This document shows positions 38,076 through 45,696 of a stretch of DNA of 58,579 nucleotides, one piece after another; positions within the stretch are counted from its first letter, which is position 1; every line of letters starts with the position of its first letter. Under the pieces are notes generated by a model. That model had not been told where the DNA came from and searched no databases. It worked only from the letters and a program-made list of their open reading frames with translations. This DNA comes from a virus. The translations under genes and the position numbers were made by a program. The stretch spans positions 1-58,579 of the IMG/VR virus record IMGVR_UViG_3300042197_001846; one strand, given 5' to 3'.

Positions 38076-40112
38076 TTAAGCGTAACGAACTGCTACTACG
38101 CCACTACCTTCATTGCTTGTTAGGCGGGTCATACCAACACGTAAGCTAGCTACTAGAACACGACGCTGATTTACTACTTCATCATCTGTGTCCATGCGCA
38201 TTGCACGATGGTTACCAACAATAAAGTTACGTGGATTTACTAAGACCATTAGTGGGTCATTAGCAGATGCACCAGTTAACTGTGCTGTAACGATAACAGG
38301 TGTATTACCAATGCTACCGATTTGACCAGTTAATAGTGTAGCACGATCGCCTACTTTATCAATTGTTTGGAAGGTGCTGTCTGCTAGTAGATCATAATAA
38401 GCTGTTGTACTTACAAATGCTACTAGTTCTGCTGGATCAAGACCCCAAGCACCTAGACTTTTACGAGCTGCAATAACATTAGCTACTGTTAGTGCACCAC
38501 CTACAGCAACTGTTGGTGAGCTTGTGCCGCTACCGTCATAATAAGCAAGACCATTAATGCCTGCAGCATATGTTGTTGATCCAACATCATTACCGATAAG
38601 CATAGCTTTGTCTAGTGTCTTAGCCATACGACGTACAATAGCGTCACGGATAATAGGTACTAGTGCAATAAGTCCATCTTCCTCTTCTTCAAACGCAACA
38701 TACTCTTTGGTTGCTAGTTTGTTGCTGCTTAGGTCGATTTCTTTTAGCGCATGTGTACGAACATCACCGCTGCTAACGCCTGTGTCAGTAGCAAACTGTG
38801 CATTTGTTACCCAAGTTGCGTTTGCATCTGTGTCTGGGTTAATAGGAATCTTCATAAATGGCTGGCTCATAGCGATTTGACGGATTGTACCGGCAACCAC
38901 TAGTCTACGGCGCATTTCTTCTTCCATGTTTAAGCTAACTTCAGTTTCCCAGTTAGCACCTGGTAGGCGAATCTTGCCACCTGCACCACTGCTGCCTACA
39001 GCACCAGCTGTACCACCGCTAGCATACTTTTGTAGGATTTCGCGACCATACTGTGTTTCTTCTAATGGTCTGCCGGTGATCTTGCTGATAAATACAGCCT
39101 TTTCTTTCTCGGCAAAAGGAACGTCGCCATCTTTTGGCTCGATAAACTGCATACGACTACGCTGTAGTGCATCTAACTCAGCACTCTTGTTTTGTAGTTG
39201 CTCTAGCTCTTTGGCTTTTTCACGAATAGCACTCTCTAAGCCCTCAATCGCACTCTTGTGCTCGTTGGCTTGATCTTCTAGGCGCTTTTCAATGTCGCTT
39301 AGTAGACGCTCTGCACCTGTGTCAACTGTTTGTACAACAGCTGGAGCAGCTGGAGCTACTGCACTAACTGCAGCTTTAATTTTTGCTTGTAGGGCTTCTT
39401 CTTCAGCAACCTTACGCTTAGCTTCTTCAGCAGCCTTTGTTTGTGCTTCTAGCACGGCTTTAGCAGTTTGCTCAGCAGCTTTAGCAGCAGCATCTGCTAG
39501 TAATTTCTCTAATTCCTTTGGATCCATATCCCATTCCTCATTTGTTGTGCTTTTTGCTGCTTTTGGGGTATCTAGCTTTTTAGCTGATTCCTTTGGTGCT
39601 GGTGCAAATTGCTGTTTAAATAACTCAAAATCTGCGGCAGTGTCAAATGCCTTGGCTAAACTAAAAAGTGTGTTTTGGTTTGCAGGTACTGAAACTACAC
39701 TGATTTCATGTAGCTCTAGTTCTTTAACTAAAAACGTTTCGGTAGCATTGTCATAGTCCGCATCACGAACTCTAAATCCTACGCTAAATGCACTTAATAT
39801 TCCCTTTTTAATCAGTTTGTATACATCACCCACTTCTCCAGGAATCTGCGCTCGAATCCACAAACCCTGATCTGTTACCTTGTGCTCAATCATTTTACCG
39901 ATTGGCATCTGATGATTGTGATAGGCTAGTATAATTGGATTTTTAAGGTAATTTTTTAATCCACTATTCCATGCTGCCATAGGGATTACGTCACCTTGCC
40001 GATCACGGTCTACTGTGCTAGCATATCCTTCAATAAAAATGCTATCATCAGACTCTGTACTAGCTGTAAACTTACTGCTTAAATAGAGTAATTTATCTAG
40101 CTTTGTATTCAT
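38076..40112 (-). CDS. Fusion of prohead protease, scaffold and major capsid protein
   Basis: About 678 residues. A longer frame reaches 40142, but AAAGGAG five bases before the ATG at 40112, and the portal stop at 40114-40116, favour 40112. Residues 1-160 are an S78-type prohead protease: a catalytic His in LAYHNHQMP and Ser in LSAFSVGF. Residues about 190-300 are an Ala/Lys/Glu coiled-coil delta/scaffold domain. The rest is an HK97-fold capsid protein (EMRRRLVVAGTIRQIAMSQPF, ALKEIDLSSNKLATKEYVAFEEEE, NPRNFIVGNHRAMRMD). In HK97, protease and capsid are separate genes. If the fusion is translated as one chain the protease is present in equal number to capsid subunits and must cut itself free. 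Confidence 0.9.
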   Translation of the reverse strand: MNTKLDKLLYLSSKFTASTESDDSIFIEGYASTVDRDRQGDVIPMAAWNSGLKNYLKNPIILAYHNHQMPIGKMIEHKVTDQGLWIRAQIPGEVGDVYKLIKKGILSAFSVGFRVRDADYDNATETFLVKELELHEISVVSVPANQNTLFSLAKAFDTAADFELFKQQFAPAPKESAKKLDTPKAAKSTTNEEWDMDPKELEKLLADAAAKAAEQTAKAVLEAQTKAAEEAKRKVAEEEALQAKIKAAVSAVAPAAPAVVQTVDTGAERLLSDIEKRLEDQANEHKSAIEGLESAIREKAKELEQLQNKSAELDALQRSRMQFIEPKDGDVPFAEKEKAVFISKITGRPLEETQYGREILQKYASGGTAGAVGSSGAGGKIRLPGANWETEVSLNMEEEMRRRLVVAGTIRQIAMSQPFMKIPINPDTDANATWVTNAQFATDTGVSSGDVRTHALKEIDLSSNKLATKEYVAFEEEEDGLIALVPIIRDAIVRRMAKTLDKAMLIGNDVGSTTYAAGINGLAYYDGSGTSSPTVAVGGALTVANVIAARKSLGAWGLDPAELVAFVSTTAYYDLLADSTFQTIDKVGDRATLLTGQIGSIGNTPVIVTAQLTGASANDPLMVLVNPRNFIVGNHRAMRMDTDDEVVNQRRVLVASLRVGMTRLTSNEGSGVVAVRYA

Positions 40113-40113
40113 A

Positions 40114-41301
40114 TTACTCCTTTGTCGTACTAGGCCTACCACCTATCGATGGATTGGCTGCTGAACCTGCTATATTAGCAGGTATTCTTATAGTATCGCC
40201 ACCTTCTAGTTTGGCGTACCTTAATTCTTCACGGGCCTCATTAGGCGTTATAATTCCACCATTTACCAGTGTGCTGTGGTAGCTGGCCACATCTTTAAGC
40301 TCTGGCTGCAGTGCACTAATTGTACTAATTACAGGACTTAGGTCATAGCCAAAATATCGCTCTAGTGCACTGTTGTAGAGTCTAACTAGTGGTAATACGG
40401 TTTCTAGGTAGAATAGCCGCAAATTAGGCGAAATGTTTGCATTATTGCCACCTTGCAATAATATAGGCGGAATGCCTATAGCACTCATTATACGCTCACT
40501 GTGCGTGCGCATGGCTACGTCAAAATCTAGGTCACTGAAGTTTTGATCTGACAATTTATGCGGCTTCAGTCCACTATCAAGGATAATAGGTCGCTTTCCA
40601 CCCGACTTACTATTATAGCGCTGCTGCCAGTACTGTAATGTTTTCTCTTTAGCAGCTTGCGACAGTGTATTTTCTGATGTAAGCACTAGTCCAAATATAG
40701 TGCCATTGTCAAAGAACTTTTGCTGAAACTCCTGCATGCTGTAGAGTATGCTAATATTTTCCATGCAAGCTTCTAGCCTGCTAGCACCGCGATAGATGCT
40801 ATCAGCTGATAGGTCTTTAAAGTAAAATACCTCAGCTTCAGGAAAGTTTACCACTCCATTATAGCGATAGCCGCGTATGTATGTTTTACTATCAGTAATA
40901 ATTTCCACATTATTAGCTGGCAGGTGGTACATAAATACACCATCAAAGTGTATGAACGCATTGCCGTCTAACAATATATCCTTAAACAGCGCACTGCGAA
41001 AATCAACAGCTGACTGATAAGGATTAGGTCTAAAATTAAGTAGTGTTGTTAATGTCTTTTGACGTATGCCATTAACAACACCTTCGTGTACTTTATCTTT
41101 TACATCATAGTCTAAGCTAGCACAAGCATTGACCAGCATGTTAACAGATCTGTTAACACTGTCTATGGTCTTATAAGCTGTGCGAAAATTAACTATGCGG
41201 GCCTCACTGCCTATGTGAGTGCCTTCATCTAAGTGTATGCTTGTTTGGGCTGGATTTAGTTTTTCAACCACCCAACCACGTAATCTGTCCATTATTGCCA
41301 C
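40114..41301 (-). CDS. Portal protein (HK97 type)
   Basis: A 395-residue portal of the HK97 gp3 family: RGASRLEACMENISILYSMQEFQQKFFDNG, then IGIPPILLQGGNNANISPNLRLFYLETVLPL and a C-terminal GIITPNEAREELRYAKLEGGD, which are conserved landmarks. It forms the dodecameric ring for DNA passage. The frame given starts at a GTG at 41301 with GGGG seven bases upstream; the ATG at 41292 is also possible. It lies in the conserved terminase-HNH-portal-capsid order. Confidence 0.92.
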   Translation of the reverse strand: MAIMDRLRGWVVEKLNPAQTSIHLDEGTHIGSEARIVNFRTAYKTIDSVNRSVNMLVNACASLDYDVKDKVHEGVVNGIRQKTLTTLLNFRPNPYQSAVDFRSALFKDILLDGNAFIHFDGVFMYHLPANNVEIITDSKTYIRGYRYNGVVNFPEAEVFYFKDLSADSIYRGASRLEACMENISILYSMQEFQQKFFDNGTIFGLVLTSENTLSQAAKEKTLQYWQQRYNSKSGGKRPIILDSGLKPHKLSDQNFSDLDFDVAMRTHSERIMSAIGIPPILLQGGNNANISPNLRLFYLETVLPLVRLYNSALERYFGYDLSPVISTISALQPELKDVASYHSTLVNGGIITPNEAREELRYAKLEGGDTIRIPANIAGSAANPSIGGRPSTTKE

Positions 41302-41310
41302 TATAATCCC

Positions 41311-41730
41311 CTAGGTAAATTTGGTGAAAAATCCACTGGACTTTTCAACCACACCACCAACAAGTTTGGCACGCTGAGTTTCAATCCAAGACTTTTGCTT
41401 GGGCACACTAGCTACACTAGGGATTTTACCATAAACACTGTGCAGCATTACATGGTGTCGGTTGCACAGTGTGTACACCAGCTCATATAATTCTACATAA
41501 TGCTCACTAATAAACTCATCTCGAACTGCTAGAATACCACTATCAGTACTAATATCATAACCTAGGCTATCTGCCCACGCATATAACAGGTTAGTTATAC
41601 TGTGCAGGTGGTGTAACTCAAGATCACCCGTACCACCGCAAATATAGCAACTGCCTTGTTTGACATAGGCTGCTTTAGCCTTGTCGCGTACCCATTTTAC
41701 TGCAATACGATTATTTGTATTTTTTGCCAT
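41311..41730 (-). CDS. HNH endonuclease-like packaging protein
   Basis: A 139-residue protein with two zinc-like Cys pairs: CYICGGTG (residues 28-32) and the pair around CNRHH (about 107-111). ELHHLHSI supplies the HH of the HNH core. HNH proteins next to terminase take part in cos cleavage or packaging in HK97-like phages. It lies between the large terminase and portal genes and is the first gene after the 41.74 kb promoter. Confidence 0.85.
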   Translation of the reverse strand: MAKNTNNRIAVKWVRDKAKAAYVKQGSCYICGGTGDLELHHLHSITNLLYAWADSLGYDISTDSGILAVRDEFISEHYVELYELVYTLCNRHHVMLHSVYGKIPSVASVPKQKSWIETQRAKLVGGVVEKSSGFFTKFT

Positions 41731-41742
41731 CTTTTAAACACA

Positions 41743-41771
41743 ATTATACCACTAGTGCTACTAAAAGTCAA
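41743..41771 (-). promoter_or_regulatory. Sigma70-type promoter for HNH-portal-capsid operon
   Basis: TTGACT, 17-bp spacer, TATAAT on the minus strand with an AAAAAATTTT tract upstream, located immediately after the terminase stop. It gives the head genes transcription independent of terminase. Confidence 0.85.
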
Positions 41772-41790
41772 GTAGCAAAATTTTTTAGGG

Positions 41791-43080
41791 TTAGATTACA
41801 TAACTGTAAAGTGCATAACGCACTGCATCAGCCATGTGACTAAAACGATTATGCTTTGGGCGCTCACGAGTTAATCCCTCACGATCATCCCACTGATATT
41901 GATCTAGCATTGCCAGAACATGTTGACAACTGTGATGAACCTTAAATCTACCTTGCTGCACTAAGGTTTGCACATAGGCAATGCCTGGTAGTACATCTTT
42001 TTTAGCGCGTGTAGTACTTAACTCATAGTTGTAGGCTAGGTCCGCTGCAAATTGTGCAGCTGCACTATCAATAAATATAGTTTCTACCGAATATTGTTCA
42101 ACAAAACGGGTAAAGTGCTCGGCGTGCTCACGTGTAGTGCGCTCCGATTCTAGGTAGTCCTGTATACAATAAAAACAGTCAGTTGCATAATCATAGGTAA
42201 TAGTTACCCAGGCTGTTTCGTCCTTGTAACCTGGATCTAGTCCAGCTATAGTTTCGCCACGTAGATCTGGCAACTCTTCTAGCACATACTCCTGGCGGAA
42301 ACCTTCATAAATCTGACCCAAGTAGCTGGTAAAGCTGGCCATATACTCCTGCTCAAACTCTGCTTTAGGCATGCTGCGGCGTGCTTCCTCCACATCCGAC
42401 TCAGCCATCCTGGTATTTTCAGTATAATCTGCTTGTATACTCACCCACTCGGGAAAGTTGGTATCAAAGCCACGACTAAAAAACTTTGAAAACCAGTTGT
42501 TTTTACCACGCGGTGTACTAATAAATATTGCCTTGCTATTCGGCTTGTCTAGTGTAGGACGTAGCTGTACATTAAATGCTTCCTCACCACGCTCGCTCAG
42601 GGCAGCCTCATCAAATATTATAAGGTCATAACTACGCCCAACTGTACTATCCACTGTACTAATAGATCCCATGCGAATAGTTGAACCATTCGACAATTCG
42701 ATTACTTTGTCCTTAAGATTATCACGTGTTACTTCCAGGTCAAAGTGCTTGATCAATTTACGCTGTAGCTCAAACGAGATTGAACTGAGATTATAGTTTG
42801 GCGATATAATTAACACATTACAGTTGGGCACTAGGGTTACCAGCTGACCTATAACATTGGCTATGTAGGTTTTGCCTAATCGCCTGGCAAGTGCTGCACA
42901 AATAAAACGATATTGTGGGCTGTTGATAGCATTGATCAATGCAATCTGCGGACGATTGATTGTATCGTAGATCCCAAGCAAACGCAGGTAGTTGTCAATA
43001 GGCAGTTTAATAAATCGACGGTCGGCTGGAAACTCGTATATATAATCACACTCTACATCTGTTCTGCTTACTGTTAACAC
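41791..43080 (-). CDS. terL: Terminase large subunit
   Basis: A 429-residue motor-nuclease. Walker A is ARRLGKT (about residue 63), Walker B is LIIFDEAA (about 151), and FISTPRGKNNW is the coupling motif. The nuclease part has GLDPGYKD (about 271), IFIDSAAAQ (about 336) and a C-terminal DAVRYALYSY with the final acidic residue. It pumps DNA into the prohead and cuts concatemers. It is short but complete. Its start overlaps the small subunit stop by one base. Confidence 0.95.
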   Translation of the reverse strand: MLTVSRTDVECDYIYEFPADRRFIKLPIDNYLRLLGIYDTINRPQIALINAINSPQYRFICAALARRLGKTYIANVIGQLVTLVPNCNVLIISPNYNLSSISFELQRKLIKHFDLEVTRDNLKDKVIELSNGSTIRMGSISTVDSTVGRSYDLIIFDEAALSERGEEAFNVQLRPTLDKPNSKAIFISTPRGKNNWFSKFFSRGFDTNFPEWVSIQADYTENTRMAESDVEEARRSMPKAEFEQEYMASFTSYLGQIYEGFRQEYVLEELPDLRGETIAGLDPGYKDETAWVTITYDYATDCFYCIQDYLESERTTREHAEHFTRFVEQYSVETIFIDSAAAQFAADLAYNYELSTTRAKKDVLPGIAYVQTLVQQGRFKVHHSCQHVLAMLDQYQWDDREGLTRERPKHNRFSHMADAVRYALYSYVI

Positions 43081-43556
43081 TACACACCTTCACCACTAAT
43101 TAATTTATGTATAAGCTGGCCGTACTTGGTACCATCACCACCTTCATTGATCTGCACGTTAACCTGCTTGCTGGGGCCTGGGCTACCCTGTCGGATCTTC
43201 TCCAGCTGTATTTCACGGTCTAACAAGTCCATGCTCATTTTATGTGATAAGGCTAGTAGTTCGGCAATGTCTTTTGAACTACCTACTCCCGCCTCATCTA
43301 GTTCTTGAAACTTTTGCTTGATTATGGCATCCATGGCTTGACGCATAAGAAAACGGTTGTTGTAGCCGGTGTCAAAGAATACCTGATCAATATAACCACG
43401 TACTTCACGACGAGCTAGTGTGGTTGTTACCAGTTCGGGATCAATGCTTAGTTCATGGGCAACCGCTCTGGCGTCTTGCAGTTGAAGATAGCAGTTGGCA
43501 ATTTCTAGTGCTTCTGGACTTATTTTGATGGTTTCTGCGGGCAGGTGAGTGGTCAT
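43080..43556 (-). CDS. terS: Terminase small subunit
   Basis: A 158-residue protein with an N-terminal helix-turn-helix region (EIANCYLQLQDARAVAHELSIDPELVTTTLARREVRGYI), a helical middle and a short C-terminal tail. This is the layout of small terminases that bind pac or cos DNA and recruit the large subunit. It is the first gene of the late operon; the promoter at 43577-43606 is directly upstream. The ATG has GGAG at minus ten. Confidence 0.85.
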   Translation of the reverse strand: MTTHLPAETIKISPEALEIANCYLQLQDARAVAHELSIDPELVTTTLARREVRGYIDQVFFDTGYNNRFLMRQAMDAIIKQKFQELDEAGVGSSKDIAELLALSHKMSMDLLDREIQLEKIRQGSPGPSKQVNVQINEGGDGTKYGQLIHKLISGEGV

Positions 43557-43576
43557 GGTTTACTCCAATTTTTATG

Positions 43577-43606
43577 ATTGTAACACTAGTGGTGGTTTAG
43601 GGTCAA
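43577..43606 (-). promoter_or_regulatory. Promoter for terminase genes
   Basis: TTGACC, 18-bp spacer, TACAAT on the minus strand. The -35 is fused to the dispersed 11-mer TTGACCCTAAACC, so a protein that binds this 11-mer would cover the -35. A 60-residue ORF here is judged spurious. Confidence 0.65.
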
Positions 43607-43717
43607 GCATAGATTTTGGCACCTTAGCTTGTTTGGAAAAATTTCTTGAAGTACGCGTGTGGGAGGGCCCACCGCTATAGATTATATAATAGTCTGATAA
43701 CCGCCCCTGTCCACCTA

Positions 43718-43747
43718 AGTATAGCAGTAATCTTTCGGTTTTGTCAA
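43718..43747 (-). promoter_or_regulatory. Second minus-strand promoter upstream of terminase genes, cassette-like
   Basis: TTGACA, 18-bp spacer, TATACT on the minus strand. A GCCACTCGTCGG box lies ten bases upstream of the -35, and TTTGTCA/TGACAAA form an inverted repeat (43740-43769). It resembles the repeated cassettes at 44.5-48.5 kb, with one box. Confidence 0.55.
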
Positions 43748-43775
43748 CTGCCACTCGTCGGCTGACAAACGGTAC

Positions 43776-43804
43776 TTGCTACTGCTGCTCGATAGACCTA
43801 TAAT
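43776..43804 (+). promoter_or_regulatory. Plus-strand promoter for first HTH gene
   Basis: TTGCTA, 17-bp spacer, TATAAT. It is divergent from the terminase promoters, so this 270-base interval separates late and early transcription. Confidence 0.75.
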
Positions 43805-43836
43805 AAAAACTCGATAAACAAACAGGAGTAGCTGAA

Positions 43837-44163
43837 ATGGCAACAGCCAAAGCCCCTAATTATAGCCCTGAGCAAACTGCTCAGATTGTAGAACAATACC
43901 AAGCCGGTGTTACGGTTGAGCAGATTGCCCAGACTATGGGCAGGACTGTTCGCTCAATTGTAGCGAAGCTCAGTCGTGAAAAGGTTTATATCGCTAAAGA
44001 ATATAAAACCAAGAACGGTGAAGCTCCCGTGAAAAAGGATGTTCACGCCGACTTCATCGGTGCTGCTCTCAAGCTCAGCGAGAACGATATAGAATCGTTA
44101 ACGAAGGCTAACAAGAGCGCACTTCGCGCAATCTCGGATTTTATCCGTAACTCTGCCAACTAG
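43837..44163 (+). CDS. Small HTH DNA-binding protein, paralogue 1
   Basis: A 108-residue protein. Residues 9-50 (YSPEQTAQIVEQY, VTVEQIAQTMGRTVRSIVAKLS) form a GcrA-like helix-turn-helix. The middle is basic (EYKTKNGEAPVKKD), and the C-terminus is helical (LSENDIESLTKANKSALRAI). The same architecture occurs at 47530-47856 and 49011-49331. Such proteins are widespread in phages and are presumed transcription regulators; I do not know a tested function. AGGAG lies eight bases before the ATG. Its own upstream interval carries cassette-like elements, so autoregulation is plausible. Confidence 0.85.
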   Translation: MATAKAPNYSPEQTAQIVEQYQAGVTVEQIAQTMGRTVRSIVAKLSREKVYIAKEYKTKNGEAPVKKDVHADFIGAALKLSENDIESLTKANKSALRAISDFIRNSAN

Positions 44164-44165
44164 GG

Positions 44166-44188
44166 TATAGGGGGCGCAAGCCCCTATA
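44166..44188 (+). terminator. Hairpin after first HTH gene
   Basis: TATAGGGG pairs with CCCCTATA around a seven-base loop. No T-run follows, so it is probably an mRNA 3' stabiliser or weak attenuator rather than a strong terminator. Confidence 0.5.
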
Positions 44189-44196
44189 TAAATGTT

Positions 44197-44409
44197 ATGA
44201 AAAATGTAGCACTTGCCACTGATCCAAAAATTATAGCGTTCAATCGTCGAGCTGAAGTTGCCGTTGAGGAACCGTTACAGTTTTTTATTGTTCCCACTGA
44301 TTACAAAGGTTTCATGTGGCTTATAAAAAATAGAATCTTGGGCCGCAAGCTCACTGGGCCTAGCTATAATAAGCATTACAATACACTTACTGGATCAATG
44401 CAAGAATGA
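44197..44409 (+). CDS. Hypothetical protein, 70 residues
   Basis: A short soluble protein with an acidic N-terminal half and a basic C-terminal half (MWLIKNRILGRKLTGPSYNKHY). It is co-directional with the HTH gene, 33 bases after its stop, behind a hairpin. No motif recognised. Confidence 0.55.
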   Translation: MKNVALATDPKIIAFNRRAEVAVEEPLQFFIVPTDYKGFMWLIKNRILGRKLTGPSYNKHYNTLTGSMQE

Positions 44410-44483
44410 GAACACTCACCCTAGCCCTGTGGCTGTACGTTATGTTTATGATAACATTCCTTGCACGCTACTGTTTCACGTGA
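44406..44483 (+). CDS. Very small membrane peptide, 25 residues
   Basis: The ATG overlaps the preceding TGA (ATGA), a sign of coupling. The peptide is almost entirely one hydrophobic helix (LTLALWLYVMFMITFLA) with a short RYCFT tail. Its stop codon lies inside the parS-like palindrome. It could be a membrane effector, or chance; confidence is modest. Confidence 0.45.
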   Translation: MRTLTLALWLYVMFMITFLARYCFT

Positions 44484-44492
44484 AACAGTAGC
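44467..44492. other. Perfect 26-bp palindrome containing a consensus parS site
   Basis: The centre, 44472-44487, reads TGTTTCACGTGAAACA, which is the bacterial chromosomal parS consensus, flanked by GCTAC and GTAGC to make a 26-bp perfect palindrome. Established ParB proteins bind this 16-mer. No parA or parB gene is visible in the window. As RNA it would fold as a hairpin with an ACGT loop, but no T-run follows. Confidence 0.7.
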
Positions 44493-44497
44493 AGCTT

Positions 44498-44616
44498 ATA
44501 AAAAATATACCGCTATATTTTTTATAGCGCAGGCGCCAAATTATAGCATATAATTTGCAACCGTGTCAAGCCCCAGAGCCGCCGTTTGTCGGGTAGGATC
44601 GACCGCTGGTCGGCTG
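44498..44616 (-). promoter_or_regulatory. Control cassette 1 (minus promoter, palindrome, paired boxes)
   Basis: Minus promoter TTGACA (44564-44569), 18-bp spacer, TATAAT (44540-44545). The -10 is covered by an inverted repeat of nine bases (537-545 with 549-557). TTGGCGCC marks the expected start, followed by hairpin CGCTATA-TATAGCG (44511-44529) and a T6 tract at about 44500, so the transcript would be only about 35 bases. Upstream of the -35 are two boxes with GTCGG cores at 44588 and 44609, 21 bp apart. The promoter faces away from the HAD gene, toward the end of the upstream plus-strand genes. Confidence 0.75.
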
Positions 44617-44654
44617 ATGTGTGGTAGACTGTGGGGGTATGGGTGGTAGGCAAT

Positions 44655-44696
44655 TGTCGCTTGGGCGACATTTGACCTCAAAAATTCAGGTATACT
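44655..44696 (+). promoter_or_regulatory. Operator-like inverted repeat and weak plus-strand promoter
   Basis: TGTCGC-ttgg-GCGACA (44655-44670) is a 16-bp inverted repeat. TATACT at 44691 is a likely -10, but no -35 at 16-18 bp is evident; TTGACC is only 13 bp upstream. A related inverted repeat (TTGTCG..CGACAA) lies at 47431-47448 before the second HTH gene, which points to shared control, possibly activator-dependent. Confidence 0.5.
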
Positions 44697-44702
44697 TGTT
44701 TC

Positions 44703-44795
44703 TGTTGTAAGGCATGACTCTAGGCGGCCAGTAACCCCGCCTACCCTCGGATAGGGCCGATAGGGCAAGGGCAGACAAGTTAAACCTTACAACAT
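44703..44795 (+). ncRNA. Structured 5' leader of the HAD phosphatase gene
   Basis: A closing stem of nine pairs (704-712 with 785-793), an inner stem TAGGCGG/CCGCCTA (721-727 with 737-743) and a third stem TCGG/CCGA extended by CCC/GGG (744-750 with 757-765) make a multi-branched junction. It ends 25 bases before the ATG. The layout resembles a riboswitch or protein-binding leader; I could not match it to a known class. Confidence 0.55.
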
Positions 44796-44820
44796 TCTAG
44801 ACTTTATAAGGATATAGGTT

Positions 44821-45297
44821 ATGAAAAGGATAGCGATCTATGATATGGATGGCACAATCGTTTGCAGTATGCACAGGTATCGTACCATTGTTGATAACGG
44901 TATTGAGCGCATTGACCTCGACTACTGGCGTGCTAATGAATATCGCGCACTTGATGACAGTTTGTTACCACTTGCAGAACAATATAAAAACGATCTCGAT
45001 GATCCCCACTGTATTGTTGTTATTGCTACTGCCCGCATTTTGCGGAACGCTGATCGTGCATTTATTTATAGCAAACTAGGCACTCCCGATCATATCGTTA
45101 GCCGTAATGAAAATGATAACCGTTCTGGCGGTACTCTCAAGATTGAGGGACTAAAACGGATTTTCAAATTGTATAGCAATTTAGGTTATCATTTTAATGA
45201 CGCTGTATTTTATGAGGATAATGTAGCATATCTTAAAGCGGTTTGTGATTACTTTAACATTAGGGGCGTTTATGTTCCAAGCAAACAAGGACATTGA
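44821..45297 (+). CDS. HAD-superfamily phosphatase, polynucleotide 3'-phosphatase-like
   Basis: A 158-residue protein. Motif I is YDMDGTIV (residues 7-14, nucleophile and acid Asp), a Thr in VVIATARI (about 67-74) is motif II, a Lys near EGLKRIFK is motif III, and FYEDN (about 130) is motif IV. These are all four HAD motifs. The size and VVIATAR segment suit the phosphatase half of T4-type polynucleotide kinase, but other phage HAD enzymes are possible. Likely in nucleic-acid end repair or nucleotide metabolism. It is the first gene after the structured leader. Confidence 0.85.
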   Translation: MKRIAIYDMDGTIVCSMHRYRTIVDNGIERIDLDYWRANEYRALDDSLLPLAEQYKNDLDDPHCIVVIATARILRNADRAFIYSKLGTPDHIVSRNENDNRSGGTLKIEGLKRIFKLYSNLGYHFNDAVFYEDNVAYLKAVCDYFNIRGVYVPSKQGH

Positions 45298-45298
45298 T

Positions 45299-45469
45299 AT
45301 GGAAAATGTAGCAACCATTCGTGATAAGTTTATTGATCTTTATTATAACATTTATGGCTTTTATCCTAGCTTTGGCAGTTATAGGGATTGGAACGATCCT
45401 CAATGGCTAAATCGCATGTATGATAGCCTTTATAAAGAATATAACAGTTTACCAGAGGAATTAGTATGA
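45299..45469 (+). CDS. Hypothetical protein, 56 residues
   Basis: The open frame extends upstream to 45245, inside the HAD gene, but AAGGA before the ATG at 45299, one base after the HAD stop, favours this start. The protein is small, soluble and aromatic (FIDLYYNIYGFYPSFGSYRDW). Co-translated with its neighbours. Function unknown. Confidence 0.6.
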   Translation: MENVATIRDKFIDLYYNIYGFYPSFGSYRDWNDPQWLNRMYDSLYKEYNSLPEELV

Positions 45470-45669
45470 GCGAGCAATATTGGAAAGACCTAGCCAACCG
45501 TTCTACGTTTTGGCATAAACTTGCTAGTCGCATGTTGTTAAAAAATGCAGAACGATATTTACAATGTTCTAGAAACGATATTAGTCGCGGCCACTTGGTA
45601 GGCGCTGAATTGTACCAAAAAATGGCACAGCGTAATCTTGCAATTTGGGATAGCTTGCACAAAGTTTAG
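45466..45669 (+). CDS. Hypothetical helical protein, 67 residues
   Basis: It overlaps the preceding stop by ATGA. It is basic and helical with no membrane segment. It ends beside the second parS-like site. No motif recognised. Confidence 0.6.
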   Translation: MSEQYWKDLANRSTFWHKLASRMLLKNAERYLQCSRNDISRGHLVGAELYQKMAQRNLAIWDSLHKV

Positions 45670-45684
45670 GTTTCACGTGGAACA
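45669..45684. other. Second parS-like site, 14 of 16 bases
   Basis: GGTTTCACGTGGAACA differs from the parS consensus TGTTTCACGTGAAACA at two positions. It overlaps a 21-base inverted repeat, ACGTGGAAC-atg-GTTCCACGT (45675-45695). It lies 1.2 kb from the perfect site, and both lie just outside a control cassette. Confidence 0.55.
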
Positions 45685-45696
45685 TGGTTCCACGTT

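Noticed and set aside
38076-40142. Upstream start of the capsid fusion at 40142
   Set aside because: The ATG at 40112 has AAAGGAG at good distance; the longer form would overlap the portal gene end and adds ten unlikely residues.
43572-43754. 60-residue minus-strand ORF before the small terminase
   Set aside because: It consists of two promoters and the 11-mer, lacks a ribosome site and has no protein-like composition.
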